From Acetobacteraceae bacterium (GTDB lineage Bacteria > Pseudomonadota > Alphaproteobacteria > Acetobacterales > Acetobacteraceae), in NCBI GenBank assembly GCA_003506895.1, contig DNXO01000024.1, positions 21,457 through 39,510 on the forward strand: 18,054 nt of DNA. Reading direction: 5' to 3'. The translations under genes were made by a program, and so were the position numbers. Every line of letters begins with the position of its first letter. Position 1 is the first letter of the stretch. Positions 7,767 through 14,833 of the stretch are shown one piece after another. The notes below the pieces were generated by a model that did no database searches, was not told the DNA's origin, and saw only the letters and a program-made list of their open reading frames with translations.

Positions 7767-8687
7767 CTATCCTCCGTTTTCTTCCGGCCAGTAGAGGCGC
7801 ATCGGATTGTCCACCAGCAGCTTTTGCCGCAGGTCAGGCGTCGTCGCGATGTGCGGAATGAAATCGACCAACAGCCCATCGTCGGGCATGTGGCCTTTCA
7901 GATTCGGATGGGGCCAGTCGGTGCCCCACAGCACGCGGTCCGGGAAGGTTTCGACGATACGCCTGGCGAACGGGATGACGTCGCGATAGGCGTTTAGTTC
8001 GCCGTTGAGGGCGGGCGGCCCGGAGACGGACAAACGCTCCGGACAGCTTACCTTCGACCAGACATTGGGGTGCTGGGCCATGAATTTTACGAACAGCGAG
8101 AATTCCGGCCCGTCGATCGGCTTGGTCACATCGGGCCGCCCCATGTGGTCCACCACCACCGTCGTCGGCAGGGCGGTGAAGAAATCCCACAGTTCGGGCA
8201 GATCGACCGACTCGAAATAGATCACGATATGCCAGCCCAGCCTGGAGATGCGGCCGGCGATTTCCAGCAGTTCGTCCTTGGGGGTGAAATCGACCAGGCG
8301 CTTGACGAAGTTGAAGCGCACACCGCGCACTCCGGCCGCATGCATCGCGTGCAGATCGGCATCCGCGACGTCCCGCCGCACCGTTGCGATGCCACGCGCC
8401 TTGCCGCCCGCGTGCACCAGCGCATCGACCATCGCTCGGTTATCGGCGCCATGGCAGGTCGCCTGCACGACGACGTTGCGGGCGAAACCAAGATGGTCGC
8501 GCAGGTCATAGAGTTGCTGCTTCGATGCGTCGCACGGCGTGTATTTCCGCTCCGGCGCGAAGGGAAACTCCGCGCCCGGCCCGAAAACGTGGCAATGCGC
8601 GTCCACGGCGCCCGGGGGCACCTGGAAGCGAGGCTTTGAGGGACCGGCGTACCAATCCAGCCAGCCGGGAGTTTTTTCGAATGCCAT
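7767..8687 (-). CDS. ligI: LigI, 2-pyrone-4,6-dicarboxylate hydrolase
   Basis: LigI is an amidohydrolase-superfamily lactonase that opens 2-pyrone-4,6-dicarboxylate to 4-oxalomesaconate in protocatechuate/gallate meta-cleavage. The 306-aa product carries AHCHVFGP with H31 and H33, HMGRP with H181, and GTDWPHPN with D257. These are the positions of the active-site residues known for LigI. Other family blocks are DHLGFARNVVVQATCHG (64-80) and GVRFNFVKRLVD (122-133). Start: an ATG with GGGAG 9 nt upstream, before AFEKTPGWLDW. The frame extends 20 codons further to a TTG with no clear ribosome site. The gene is separated from ligC by one base and from ligJ by 77 bp that hold a palindrome. Confidence 0.93.
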   Translation of the reverse strand: MAFEKTPGWLDWYAGPSKPRFQVPPGAVDAHCHVFGPGAEFPFAPERKYTPCDASKQQLYDLRDHLGFARNVVVQATCHGADNRAMVDALVHAGGKARGIATVRRDVADADLHAMHAAGVRGVRFNFVKRLVDFTPKDELLEIAGRISRLGWHIVIYFESVDLPELWDFFTALPTTVVVDHMGRPDVTKPIDGPEFSLFVKFMAQHPNVWSKVSCPERLSVSGPPALNGELNAYRDVIPFARRIVETFPDRVLWGTDWPHPNLKGHMPDDGLLVDFIPHIATTPDLRQKLLVDNPMRLYWPEENGG

Positions 8688-8711
8688 GGACGGTGTCTCC
8701 CGGTTTGGTTG

Positions 8712-8731
8712 CCACCGCCCCGGGGCGGTGG
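8712..8731. repeat. Perfect 20-bp palindrome between ligJ and ligI
   Basis: CCACCGCCCC is followed directly by its exact reverse complement GGGGCGGTGG. It lies in the 77-bp gap of the ligJ-ligI transcript. In RNA it could form a very GC-rich stem with a small loop taken from the centre. It could act as an intercistronic stabiliser, an attenuator or a protein site. There is no T tract after it, so it is not a typical rho-independent terminator. Confidence 0.7.
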
Positions 8732-8764
8732 ACATGATATGGATCAATTCCGGAATGGGGACGC

Positions 8765-9793
8765 CTATCTCCCCTTCGCCTTCAGCGCCCTGTCCAGGCG
8801 CGAGAACACCCGCCGGGCGTTACCTTCGTACACCGCCGCCTTCGCCTCGGCGGAGAGGATGGTCGATGCCTCGATATACCGCTTGGTGTCGTCATAATAG
8901 AATCCGGTTTCGGGATCGACGCCGCGCACCGCGCCGATCATCTCACTGGCGAACAGGATATTCTTTGTCGGGATCACCTTGGTCAGCAGGTCGACGCCCG
9001 GCTGGTGGTAAACGCACGTATCGAAATAGATGTTGTTCAGCAGCAGCTCCGTCAGCAGCGGCTTCTTCATCTCCTGCGCCAGCCCGCGAAACCGCCCCCA
9101 GTGATATGGCACCGCGCCACCGCCATGCGGGATCAGGAATTTCAGCGTCGGGAAGTCCTTGAACAGATCCGACGTCAGGCACTGCATGAACGCCGTCGTG
9201 TCCGCGTTCAGATAATGGGCGCCGGTGGTATGGAAGCACTCGTTGCAGCTTGTACTGACATGGACCATCGCCGGAATGTCGTATTCGACCATCTTCTCAT
9301 AGATCGGATACCAGGACCGGTCCGACAGCGGCGGCGATGTCCAGTGGCCGCCCGAGGGATCGGGGTTCAGGTTGATGCCGACGAAACCATAATTCTTGAT
9401 GCATTTCTCCAGTTCGGGAATGCAGGTCTTCGGATCGACGCCCGGCGATTGCGGCAGCATGGCCGCACCGATGAAATGATCCGGGAACAATTCGCTGACG
9501 CGATAGCACAGCTCGTTGCAGATCGAGGCCCATGTCGCGGACACGTTGAAGTCGCCGATATGGTGCGCCATGAAACTCGCGCGGGGGCTGAAGATAGTCA
9601 GGTCGCTGCCGCGTTCCTTCATCTTCGCGAGTTGGTTGGTTTCGATACTCTCCCGCAGTTCGTCGTCGCTGATTTTCAGTTCGCTGACCTTGGGCATCGC
9701 GGACGGGTCCTTGATGCCGGCGATCTGGCGGTTACGCCAAGCTTCGAGCGCCTTGGGCGCGGTCGTGTAGTGGCCATGAACGTCGATGATCAT
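8765..9793 (-). CDS. ligJ: LigJ, 4-oxalomesaconate hydratase
   Basis: LigJ is a zinc amidohydrolase-superfamily hydratase that adds water to 4-oxalomesaconate, giving 4-carboxy-4-hydroxy-2-oxoadipate. The 342-aa length equals that of characterised LigJ. Metal and catalytic residues are visible: H6 and H8 in DVHGHY, H178 in MVHVS, H223 in IPHGGGAVPYHWGRFRG, and E284 in FASEMIGAVRG. In this hydratase a glutamate stands where hydrolases of the superfamily have an aspartate. The blocks TIFSPRAS (66-73) and NLNPDPSGGHW (141-151) also fit. The start ATG has GGGGGA about 8 nt upstream. It is the first gene of the lig transcript. An ACMSD-like decarboxylase is the nearest alternative, made unlikely by E284 and the LigI/LigC neighbours. 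Confidence 0.92.
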   Translation of the reverse strand: MIIDVHGHYTTAPKALEAWRNRQIAGIKDPSAMPKVSELKISDDELRESIETNQLAKMKERGSDLTIFSPRASFMAHHIGDFNVSATWASICNELCYRVSELFPDHFIGAAMLPQSPGVDPKTCIPELEKCIKNYGFVGINLNPDPSGGHWTSPPLSDRSWYPIYEKMVEYDIPAMVHVSTSCNECFHTTGAHYLNADTTAFMQCLTSDLFKDFPTLKFLIPHGGGAVPYHWGRFRGLAQEMKKPLLTELLLNNIYFDTCVYHQPGVDLLTKVIPTKNILFASEMIGAVRGVDPETGFYYDDTKRYIEASTILSAEAKAAVYEGNARRVFSRLDRALKAKGR

Positions 9794-9894
9794 TGGGCGT
9801 CCCCCTTCGTGGTCGAAGTTTGTATTTTCGGCTTTCGTTTGCCGGTTGAACAGCGGGCCGGATCAAATCGGCGCGTCGAGGGGCGTCCCTCCAC

Positions 9895-9929
9895 AAAAAA
9901 AGCGGCCATTCCCACAGGGGAACAGCCGC
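9895..9929 (-). terminator. Rho-independent terminator of ssb
   Basis: Read on the - strand, GCGGC-TG-TTCCC, a 4-nt loop, then GGGAA-TG-GCCGC form a 12-bp stem. The two central positions are G-U wobbles. Seven T residues follow. It begins 25 bp after the ssb stop, so it should end the ssb transcript before the lig genes. Confidence 0.9.
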
Positions 9930-9953
9930 CTCCTTTAGAACCCGACCGCTAGG

Positions 9954-10502
9954 TTAGAACGGGATTTCGTCGTCCAGGTCCCCGCCCTTCGGTGCGTCCC
10001 ATGACGGACCGCCCGACCCACCACGTGCAGCCGGCCGAGCCGCCGCCGGGGCGCGTTCACGCGGCGTGTATCCGCTGCTGCTGCCACCACCGCCACCACC
10101 GAATCCACCGTCGGACCCGCCGCCGTAGCCACCGCCGCCGCCTTCACCGCCACGCGTATCCAGCATGGTGAGTTGCCCATTGAACCGGCCGATCACAACC
10201 TCGGTCGTGTAACGCTCCTGCCCCTGCTGGTCCGTCCACTTGCGGGTCTGCAAGGAGCCCTCGACATAGATTTTCGCGCCCTTCTTCAGGAACCGCTCCG
10301 CGACGTCAGCGACGCGATCATTGAAGATCACGACGCGATGCCACTCGGTCTTCTCTTTCTTCTCGCCTGACGCCCGGTCGTTCCACGTCTCGCTGGTCGC
10401 CAGGGTCAGGTTGACGATCTTGCTGCCGTCCTGGGTGTTCCGCACTTCCGGGTCCTTCCCCAGATTGCCCACCAGGATCACCTTGTTCACCGAACCTGCC
10501 AT
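9954..10502 (-). CDS. ssb: Single-stranded DNA-binding protein
   Basis: SSB coats single-stranded DNA during replication, repair and recombination, and recruits partner proteins through its C-terminal tip. The 182-aa protein has an OB-fold at about residues 4-112 (VNKVILVGNLGKDPEVR; WHRVVIFNDRVADVAERFLKKG; YVEGSLQTRKWTDQ). A glycine-rich disordered linker follows (about 117-175), then the conserved acidic tip DLDDEIPF. The linker explains the GC-rich, low-complexity DNA near 10080-10150. Start is ATG, with a modest AGGGA upstream. It is a single-gene unit ended by its own terminator. The neighbours (lig genes and an amidohydrolase) are functionally unrelated. Confidence 0.98.
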   Translation of the reverse strand: MAGSVNKVILVGNLGKDPEVRNTQDGSKIVNLTLATSETWNDRASGEKKEKTEWHRVVIFNDRVADVAERFLKKGAKIYVEGSLQTRKWTDQQGQERYTTEVVIGRFNGQLTMLDTRGGEGGGGGYGGGSDGGFGGGGGGSSSGYTPRERAPAAARPAARGGSGGPSWDAPKGGDLDDEIPF

Positions 10503-10576
10503 CGACCGAGTCCCTAATCTTGAATTTCACACTTTAGCGCAAACCCCATTCAGGGGCCATATTGCTTAAGATATTG

Positions 10577-12064
10577 CTAATAAACCGCCAGTTTGCGCGG
10601 CAAATCATGCGCGCAGCGACCGAGTCCGACACAAAAATGGCTCACCACCGGCGCCAAGCTGTCCGCGGCCAAACGCGCCCCGGCATTCGCCTCGCCCAAT
10701 CGGGCGGCGGCATCCCTGGCGCGACGCGCGATCGCGGGCCAGTCCAGCCCGGGCAGCACGCCGTCTTTCAACACGAACCGGCCGCCGATCATGACGTCCC
10801 TTACCGCCGCGCCGTCCTCGGTGTTGACCAACTGGTTCACCGCGTTGTTGAGCGGCACCAGATTGATGTGGTCCAAATCCAGAAACACCAGATCGGCTTT
10901 GTAGCCCGGCGCGATGCGGCCGATCAGATCGCCCATCCCCAGTACCGCCGCACTGCCCTCGGTTGCCAGCCGCAACGCCTCGGGGGCGCCGATCCAGTCC
11001 TCCGGCGGGCGATCGAACACGCGGGAGACATAGGCCGATAGCCGCATTGCCTCGAACATATTCTGGTTGTCGGAGGACGAAGACCCATCGGTCCCGACGC
11101 CCACGGAAACCCCGCCGGCAATCGCCCGGCGCATGTCCGCGATCCCATTCCCCAGCCGCAGATTCGATCCGGGATTGTGCGCCAAGGCACCGCCATGACG
11201 CGCGATCAACTCGATCTCCGCATCGTCGATCCAGATGGCATGGGCGCCGCTGAACGTCGGCCCCAACAGGCCGATCCGATCCAGGTGCGCCGTCAGCGTC
11301 GTACCATATTGTTTAAGAGCGCCGGCCCGCTGCACGGGCGACTCGGCCAAATGCGTCTGTAGCGGCAGTCCATACGCGGCCGCCAGATCGCGGCAGCCGC
11401 ACATGAAGTCGTCCGAACAATGCAGCGGGATCGTGGGGGCGATACCGAGTCGGATCTGGTCGGTTGGAAACGGCCAGGACCGGGCGGCTTCGCGAATCGG
11501 GGTCAGGGTCGCATCGCCCGGGGCCGTTCGCATCGCCTCGGCCATCGGGCGCAACTCGGGTGGAAATGCATCCAACAGGCCGGGGATCGCCTGATAGAAA
11601 CTCCGATCCGCCACCATCGGCGACACAACCGCCCGCATCCCGACATCCGCATACGCTCGGCTGACATCGTGCAACGCCTCGACACTGGGAACCGGCAGCA
11701 TCGCCGACAGGTCGTAACAGGCGGTGCAGCCCTTGCGGATCATCTCGATCGCGGCCAGCAAGGTGGAGAGATAGCGGTCATCGTTGGAGCGCCCGCCGTT
11801 GACCCAAGGGCCGGCGTTCAGCAGCAATTCCAACGACCAGAGATCCCCGACGCCCTTCCCCAATCCGCCATGACCGTGCGTATGCGCATTGATCAGCCCG
11901 GGAATGATCAGCCTGTCGCTGGCATCGATCGTCCGCGTTCCTTGCGCGCTGTCCGGCGGGACGATGGCGGCAATCGAATCGCCCGCCAGCACCAGATCGG
12001 CACGGCGCGCACTGCTTTCCCCGCTGACCAGAACCATTCCGCCTGAAACGATGACACGATCCAT
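10577..12064 (-). CDS. Amidohydrolase family protein (TRZ/ATZ-like aminohydrolase)
   Basis: This 495-aa metal-dependent hydrolase is of the class that removes amino or chlorine groups from N-heterocycles (guanine/cytosine deaminase, atrazine hydrolase relatives). Visible metal ligands are H61 and H63 in NAHTHGHGG, H238 in QTHLAE (with E241), H275 in GAHAIW, and D326 in GTDGSSSSDNQN. An N-terminal beta-sandwich half precedes the barrel, and its C-terminal half (GYKADLVFLD) follows it. The HTHGHG sequence with a third histidine is less common than HTH-hydrophobic. The last 60 or so residues extend past the usual domain end. Start ATG lies 9 nt after the upstream small gene, with AGGGG beginning at that gene's stop codon. 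The substrate cannot be read from the sequence. The divergent solute-binding protein suggests an imported compound. Confidence 0.85.
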   Translation of the reverse strand: MDRVIVSGGMVLVSGESSARRADLVLAGDSIAAIVPPDSAQGTRTIDASDRLIIPGLINAHTHGHGGLGKGVGDLWSLELLLNAGPWVNGGRSNDDRYLSTLLAAIEMIRKGCTACYDLSAMLPVPSVEALHDVSRAYADVGMRAVVSPMVADRSFYQAIPGLLDAFPPELRPMAEAMRTAPGDATLTPIREAARSWPFPTDQIRLGIAPTIPLHCSDDFMCGCRDLAAAYGLPLQTHLAESPVQRAGALKQYGTTLTAHLDRIGLLGPTFSGAHAIWIDDAEIELIARHGGALAHNPGSNLRLGNGIADMRRAIAGGVSVGVGTDGSSSSDNQNMFEAMRLSAYVSRVFDRPPEDWIGAPEALRLATEGSAAVLGMGDLIGRIAPGYKADLVFLDLDHINLVPLNNAVNQLVNTEDGAAVRDVMIGGRFVLKDGVLPGLDWPAIARRARDAAARLGEANAGARLAADSLAPVVSHFCVGLGRCAHDLPRKLAVY

Positions 12065-12073
12065 CAGCCGCCC

Positions 12074-12271
12074 CTAAGTCAGTCGCCGGTTGGGGAAGCG
12101 TACAACACGCAGCCCCGCCAGCGCCAGCCGGTCCACGAGATGCCGAGCGGAAGCGGTGGCCATGAAGCACTCGGCCGGCCGGGTAAGCTGGCCGCCCGAC
12201 GACCGCAGCGCGGCGGCCAGTATCGCTTCCAGCTCATCATCGGGGACAGGTTCAGGGGACGGATCGAACAT
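12074..12271 (-). CDS. Small protein of unknown function, upstream of the amidohydrolase
   Basis: This 65-aa product begins MFDPSPEPVPDDELEAILAA. It has an acidic helix-like N-terminal half and a C-terminal half (ATASARHLVDRLALAGLRVV) that looks like a small alpha/beta unit ending in RRLT. There is no signal peptide, membrane segment or known metal motif, and I do not recognise a family with certainty. It is 9 nt upstream of the amidohydrolase start, and the amidohydrolase ribosome site overlaps its stop, so co-translation is likely. Its own ribosome site is weak (only GGG), which lowers confidence. An overlapping frame on the same strand (12079-12312) looks random by comparison. Confidence 0.55.
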   Translation of the reverse strand: MFDPSPEPVPDDELEAILAAALRSSGGQLTRPAECFMATASARHLVDRLALAGLRVVRFPNRRLT

Positions 12272-12399
12272 GCCCGTAGGCTACATGACCCACGCGCACA
12301 AAACAAGAACACATCGGTGTGCTTGCATCTGAAGGCACCTCCGGCGCAGCCTTCCCGGCAGACTGGGAAAACCCGGCAGGTTAAGGGGAGGAGTCACCA
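12272..12399. promoter_or_regulatory. Divergent intergenic region between the amidohydrolase unit and the solute-binding protein
   Basis: These 128 bp separate two divergent units and must hold both promoters. I see no convincing -35/-10 pair. Two small inverted repeats are present: CACA-TCGG-TGTG around 12310-12321 and TTCCC-8 nt-GGGAA around 12353-12370. A strong AGGGGAGGAG ribosome site for the binding protein ends 6 nt before its ATG. A shared regulator is possible but not shown. Confidence 0.4.
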
Positions 12400-13983
12400 A
12401 TGCGGCGCATACTCGCGTGCCTGGCCATCGGCGGCGTTTTGGTAAGCGCATCGGCCTGGGCGCAAAAATACGGCGGCACGCTAACCGTTTCCCACATCGA
12501 CAGCCCGCCCAGTCCGTCGATCCAGGAGGAGGCCACGGCCTCGGTCGTGATCCCGTTCATGCCTATTTACAACAATCTGGTGATCTTCGATCAGCATGTG
12601 CCGCAACACAGCCTGAACACGATACGCCCCGAACTGGCGACGGCCTGGACATGGAGTACGGACGGCACCGCCCTGACCTTTACGCTGCATGACGGGGTGA
12701 AATGGCACGACGGCAAGCCGTTTTCCTCGGCCGACGTAAAATGCACGTGGGACATGGTGTCCGGCCTGACCCCCGGCAAGATTCGGAAAAGCCCGCGTCA
12801 GGCCTGGTGGACCAACCTGAAACAGATCACCGTCAACGGCCCCGCGGAGGTGACGTTTCATTTGAAACGTCGGCAACCCTCTTTTCTTGCCCTGCTCGCC
12901 GCCGGCTGGTCACCGGTTTACCCATGCCACATCCCATCCGCCCAGATGCGTACCAAGCCCATCGGTACCGGACCGTTCCGCTTTGTCGAATATCGCCTGA
13001 ACGAGAGCATGAAGCTGGAGCGTAACCCGGATTACTGGAAGAAGGGCCTGCCCTACCTGGATGCGATTGAATACAAGATCGTGCCAAACAGGGCGACCCG
13101 GATGCTGGGCTTCATCGCCGGCACGTTCGACATGACTTATCCCACCGATGTGCTGGTGCCTCTGCTGGGCGACATCCGGCAGCAGGACCCCAAGGCGCAC
13201 TGCGAGATGCGGCGCACCAATGTGAATGTGAATCTGATCATCAACCGCGATGCGCCCCCATTCGATAACCCCCAGATCCGTCGGGCGCTGGCGCTGGCAA
13301 TCGACCGCAAGGCCGCCAACGACATCATCAACGAGGGCCAGGGCCGCATCGGTGGATCGATGCTGCCGCCGCCCGAAGGCGTCTGGGGCATGCCAGACGA
13401 AGTCCTGCACACGCTGACCGGCTACGGCCCCGACGTCGGGAAGAACCGCGCGGAGGCTCGCGCCATCATGACAAAACTCGGCTACGGACCTGACAATATG
13501 CTGAAGACGAAGATATTCACCCGTAACATCAATACGTTTCGTGACCCGGCGTTGATCATGAACGATCAACTGAAGCAGATCTTTATCGATGCGGAACTGG
13601 ATGTCGTCGATACACCGCAATACTACAGCCGCGTATTCAAAAAGGACTATGCGATCGGCGTGAACCAAACCGGAAGCTCGCTGGATGATCCCGATCAGAA
13701 TTTCTACGAAAATTATGCGTGTGGGTCGTTACGGAACTACACGAACTACTGCAACCCGGCCCTGGAAAAGGAATTCGAGGCACAATCGATGGAAACCGAC
13801 GTTGCCAGGCGAAAAGCGATGGTCTGGGATATCGAGCGCAGACTCGCCGACGATGTTGTCCGCCCGATTATCTATCATGACGTCGCAGCGGCCTGCTGGC
13901 ATCCGTACGTGATGAACATGACAATCATGGTGAACAGCATCTACAACGGCTGGCGCTGGGAGGATGTCTGGCTCGATAAATAG
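12400..13983 (+). CDS. ABC transporter solute-binding protein, family 5 (peptide/opine/nickel type)
   Basis: This 527-aa exported protein is of the SBP_bac_5 class and captures peptides or other small organic ligands for an ABC importer. The signal peptide is residues 1-21, with cleavage expected after ASAWA, giving QKYGGTLTV. Family blocks include RPELATAWTWSTDGTALTFTL, DGVKWHDGKPFSSADVKCTWD, IGTGPFRFVEY, and NPQIRRALALAIDRKA with a following GSMLPPPEGVWG. The strong AGGGGAGGAG site fixes the start. No permease or ATPase genes of this importer class are adjacent, so the protein is an orphan here and may work with components elsewhere. It is divergent from an amidohydrolase. The ligand is unknown. 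Confidence 0.9.
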   Translation: MRRILACLAIGGVLVSASAWAQKYGGTLTVSHIDSPPSPSIQEEATASVVIPFMPIYNNLVIFDQHVPQHSLNTIRPELATAWTWSTDGTALTFTLHDGVKWHDGKPFSSADVKCTWDMVSGLTPGKIRKSPRQAWWTNLKQITVNGPAEVTFHLKRRQPSFLALLAAGWSPVYPCHIPSAQMRTKPIGTGPFRFVEYRLNESMKLERNPDYWKKGLPYLDAIEYKIVPNRATRMLGFIAGTFDMTYPTDVLVPLLGDIRQQDPKAHCEMRRTNVNVNLIINRDAPPFDNPQIRRALALAIDRKAANDIINEGQGRIGGSMLPPPEGVWGMPDEVLHTLTGYGPDVGKNRAEARAIMTKLGYGPDNMLKTKIFTRNINTFRDPALIMNDQLKQIFIDAELDVVDTPQYYSRVFKKDYAIGVNQTGSSLDDPDQNFYENYACGSLRNYTNYCNPALEKEFEAQSMETDVARRKAMVWDIERRLADDVVRPIIYHDVAAACWHPYVMNMTIMVNSIYNGWRWEDVWLDK

Positions 13984-14019
13984 CCGAACGAACTCCCATA
14001 CGACGCCAAGCCCCGGACA

Positions 14020-14322
14020 CTAATCCCCAGCCGGGATCATCAACTCCAGCGCGTCGGCCATGAAGTCGAACAGCATGCGCCGTCCCATGGCGGGTTGCAC
14101 CATGATCCCCTCGCATGACCGCCAGATCATCCAGCGCCGAAATGCTCGGTTTTTATCGTAGATACCCAGAAGTTCCTCGTATTCCTCACCATCGGCGCAG
14201 ACATCGAGGTCGATCGCCATGCGCAGTTCGTGGAAGTCCGCCCATGCCCGCAGCATCAGCAGATCGGGGACGTCGAATGAAAAGCCGGTCGGCATTTTAA
14301 CGGACGCGCGGGGTAGCTGCAC
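14020..14322 (-). CDS. Hypothetical protein, 100 aa
   Basis: I do not recognise a named family. The product begins MQLPRASVKMPTGFSFDVPDLLMLRAW. It is mixed in charge, with an acidic middle (DLDVCADGEEYEELLGIYD), an aromatic/basic stretch (RAFRRWMIWRS) and the tail DFMADALELMIPAGD. There is no signal peptide and no clear membrane helix. Start choice: the frame extends six codons further to another GTG, but a perfect AAGGAGG (14328-14334) sits 5 nt before this GTG. Using the upstream GTG would place the ribosome site inside the gene. It is convergent with the solute-binding protein gene, with a 36-bp gap, and has no operon partner. Good ribosome site and codon pattern support a real gene. Confidence 0.72.
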   Translation of the reverse strand: MQLPRASVKMPTGFSFDVPDLLMLRAWADFHELRMAIDLDVCADGEEYEELLGIYDKNRAFRRWMIWRSCEGIMVQPAMGRRMLFDFMADALELMIPAGD

Positions 14323-14340
14323 CGAAACCTCCTTCAACAC

Positions 14341-14683
14341 GGCCAGGCCGGCCGCTGGTCATTCACGAATTTGTGATTGTCTGGCTCACGCGGCCGCGAG
14401 GCGGCAATACTTAAATTCTTAAGAAATACTCCCCCAACGAATCACGCTTCCGTGATAAGATGAGACGTGACCCACTGCCCATAACGCTTTGAAATCCAGA
14501 TTGACCCAAGGTCATTGGATGTTAATATGTACTATTTCGTCAACTGCATTTATTGCACCCGTTTGTTTCGCGTTCTTCACGAAAATGCGAGGAGCCAGAT
14601 TCGATTCGCTCTCGGATGCGTGATTCAAGTAGGCGTGCGTTCACCGCGCTGTCATTGATGCCTTCCGGAGAAGGAGCGTTCAG
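14341..14683. other. Non-coding stretch, A/T-richer than its surroundings, with short inverted repeats
   Basis: No supported gene is seen here. About 14400-14580 is clearly richer in A and T than the rest of the window. It contains ATCACG-CTTC-CGTGAT, a perfect 6-bp stem at 14441-14456, and CTTAA-ATTC-TTAAG near 14410-14423. It should carry the promoter of the - strand 100-aa gene, and perhaps one for the + strand small gene. I cannot name a promoter box with confidence. Two overlapping frames here (14540-14770 on -, 14553-14816 on +) have Ser/Arg-rich, non-protein-like translations. Confidence 0.5.
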
Positions 14684-14833
14684 GTGCGGCAACACCCCCA
14701 GACCAGACAGCAAGTTCGCGTCATTACGGCTATGGACGACCAACAGGCATTGGTGCGTGGCTTGGTACATGGCGTCATATTGTCCGCCGCCCTGTGGGCC
14801 GCCGCCGTCTATCTAGCGACCATCCTCCGCTAG
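14684..14833 (+). CDS. Candidate 49-aa single-span membrane microprotein
   Basis: A GTG preceded at 7 nt by AAGGAG (14671-14676) opens a 49-codon frame ending in TAG. The polar, basic N-terminus (MRQHPQTRQQVRVITAMDDQQ) is followed by a hydrophobic segment at about residues 28-47 (ending WAAAVYLATIL) and a final Arg. An ATG at codon 17 (14732) is an alternative start giving 33 aa, but it lacks a ribosome site. The family is not recognised. Support comes from the ideal ribosome site, the coherent membrane helix and the third-position GC in the second half. An inverted repeat GGCCCG/CGGGCC lies at 14840-14865, just after the stop. It remains a prediction. Confidence 0.42.
   Translation: MRQHPQTRQQVRVITAMDDQQALVRGLVHGVILSAALWAAAVYLATILR

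Noticed and set aside
10075..10160. Repetitive GC-rich tract resembling a tandem repeat
   Set aside because: It encodes the Gly-rich linker of SSB. The repetition follows from Gly codons.
10544..10556. CCCC-ATTCA-GGGG hairpin as terminator of the amidohydrolase gene
   Set aside because: Only a 4-bp stem with three following T on the - strand. It is too weak to call.
14553..14816. 87-aa + strand frame and the opposite 76-aa frame at 14540-14770
   Set aside because: Ser/Arg/Pro-rich translations without ribosome sites. The 49-aa frame overlapping them has a far better start signal.
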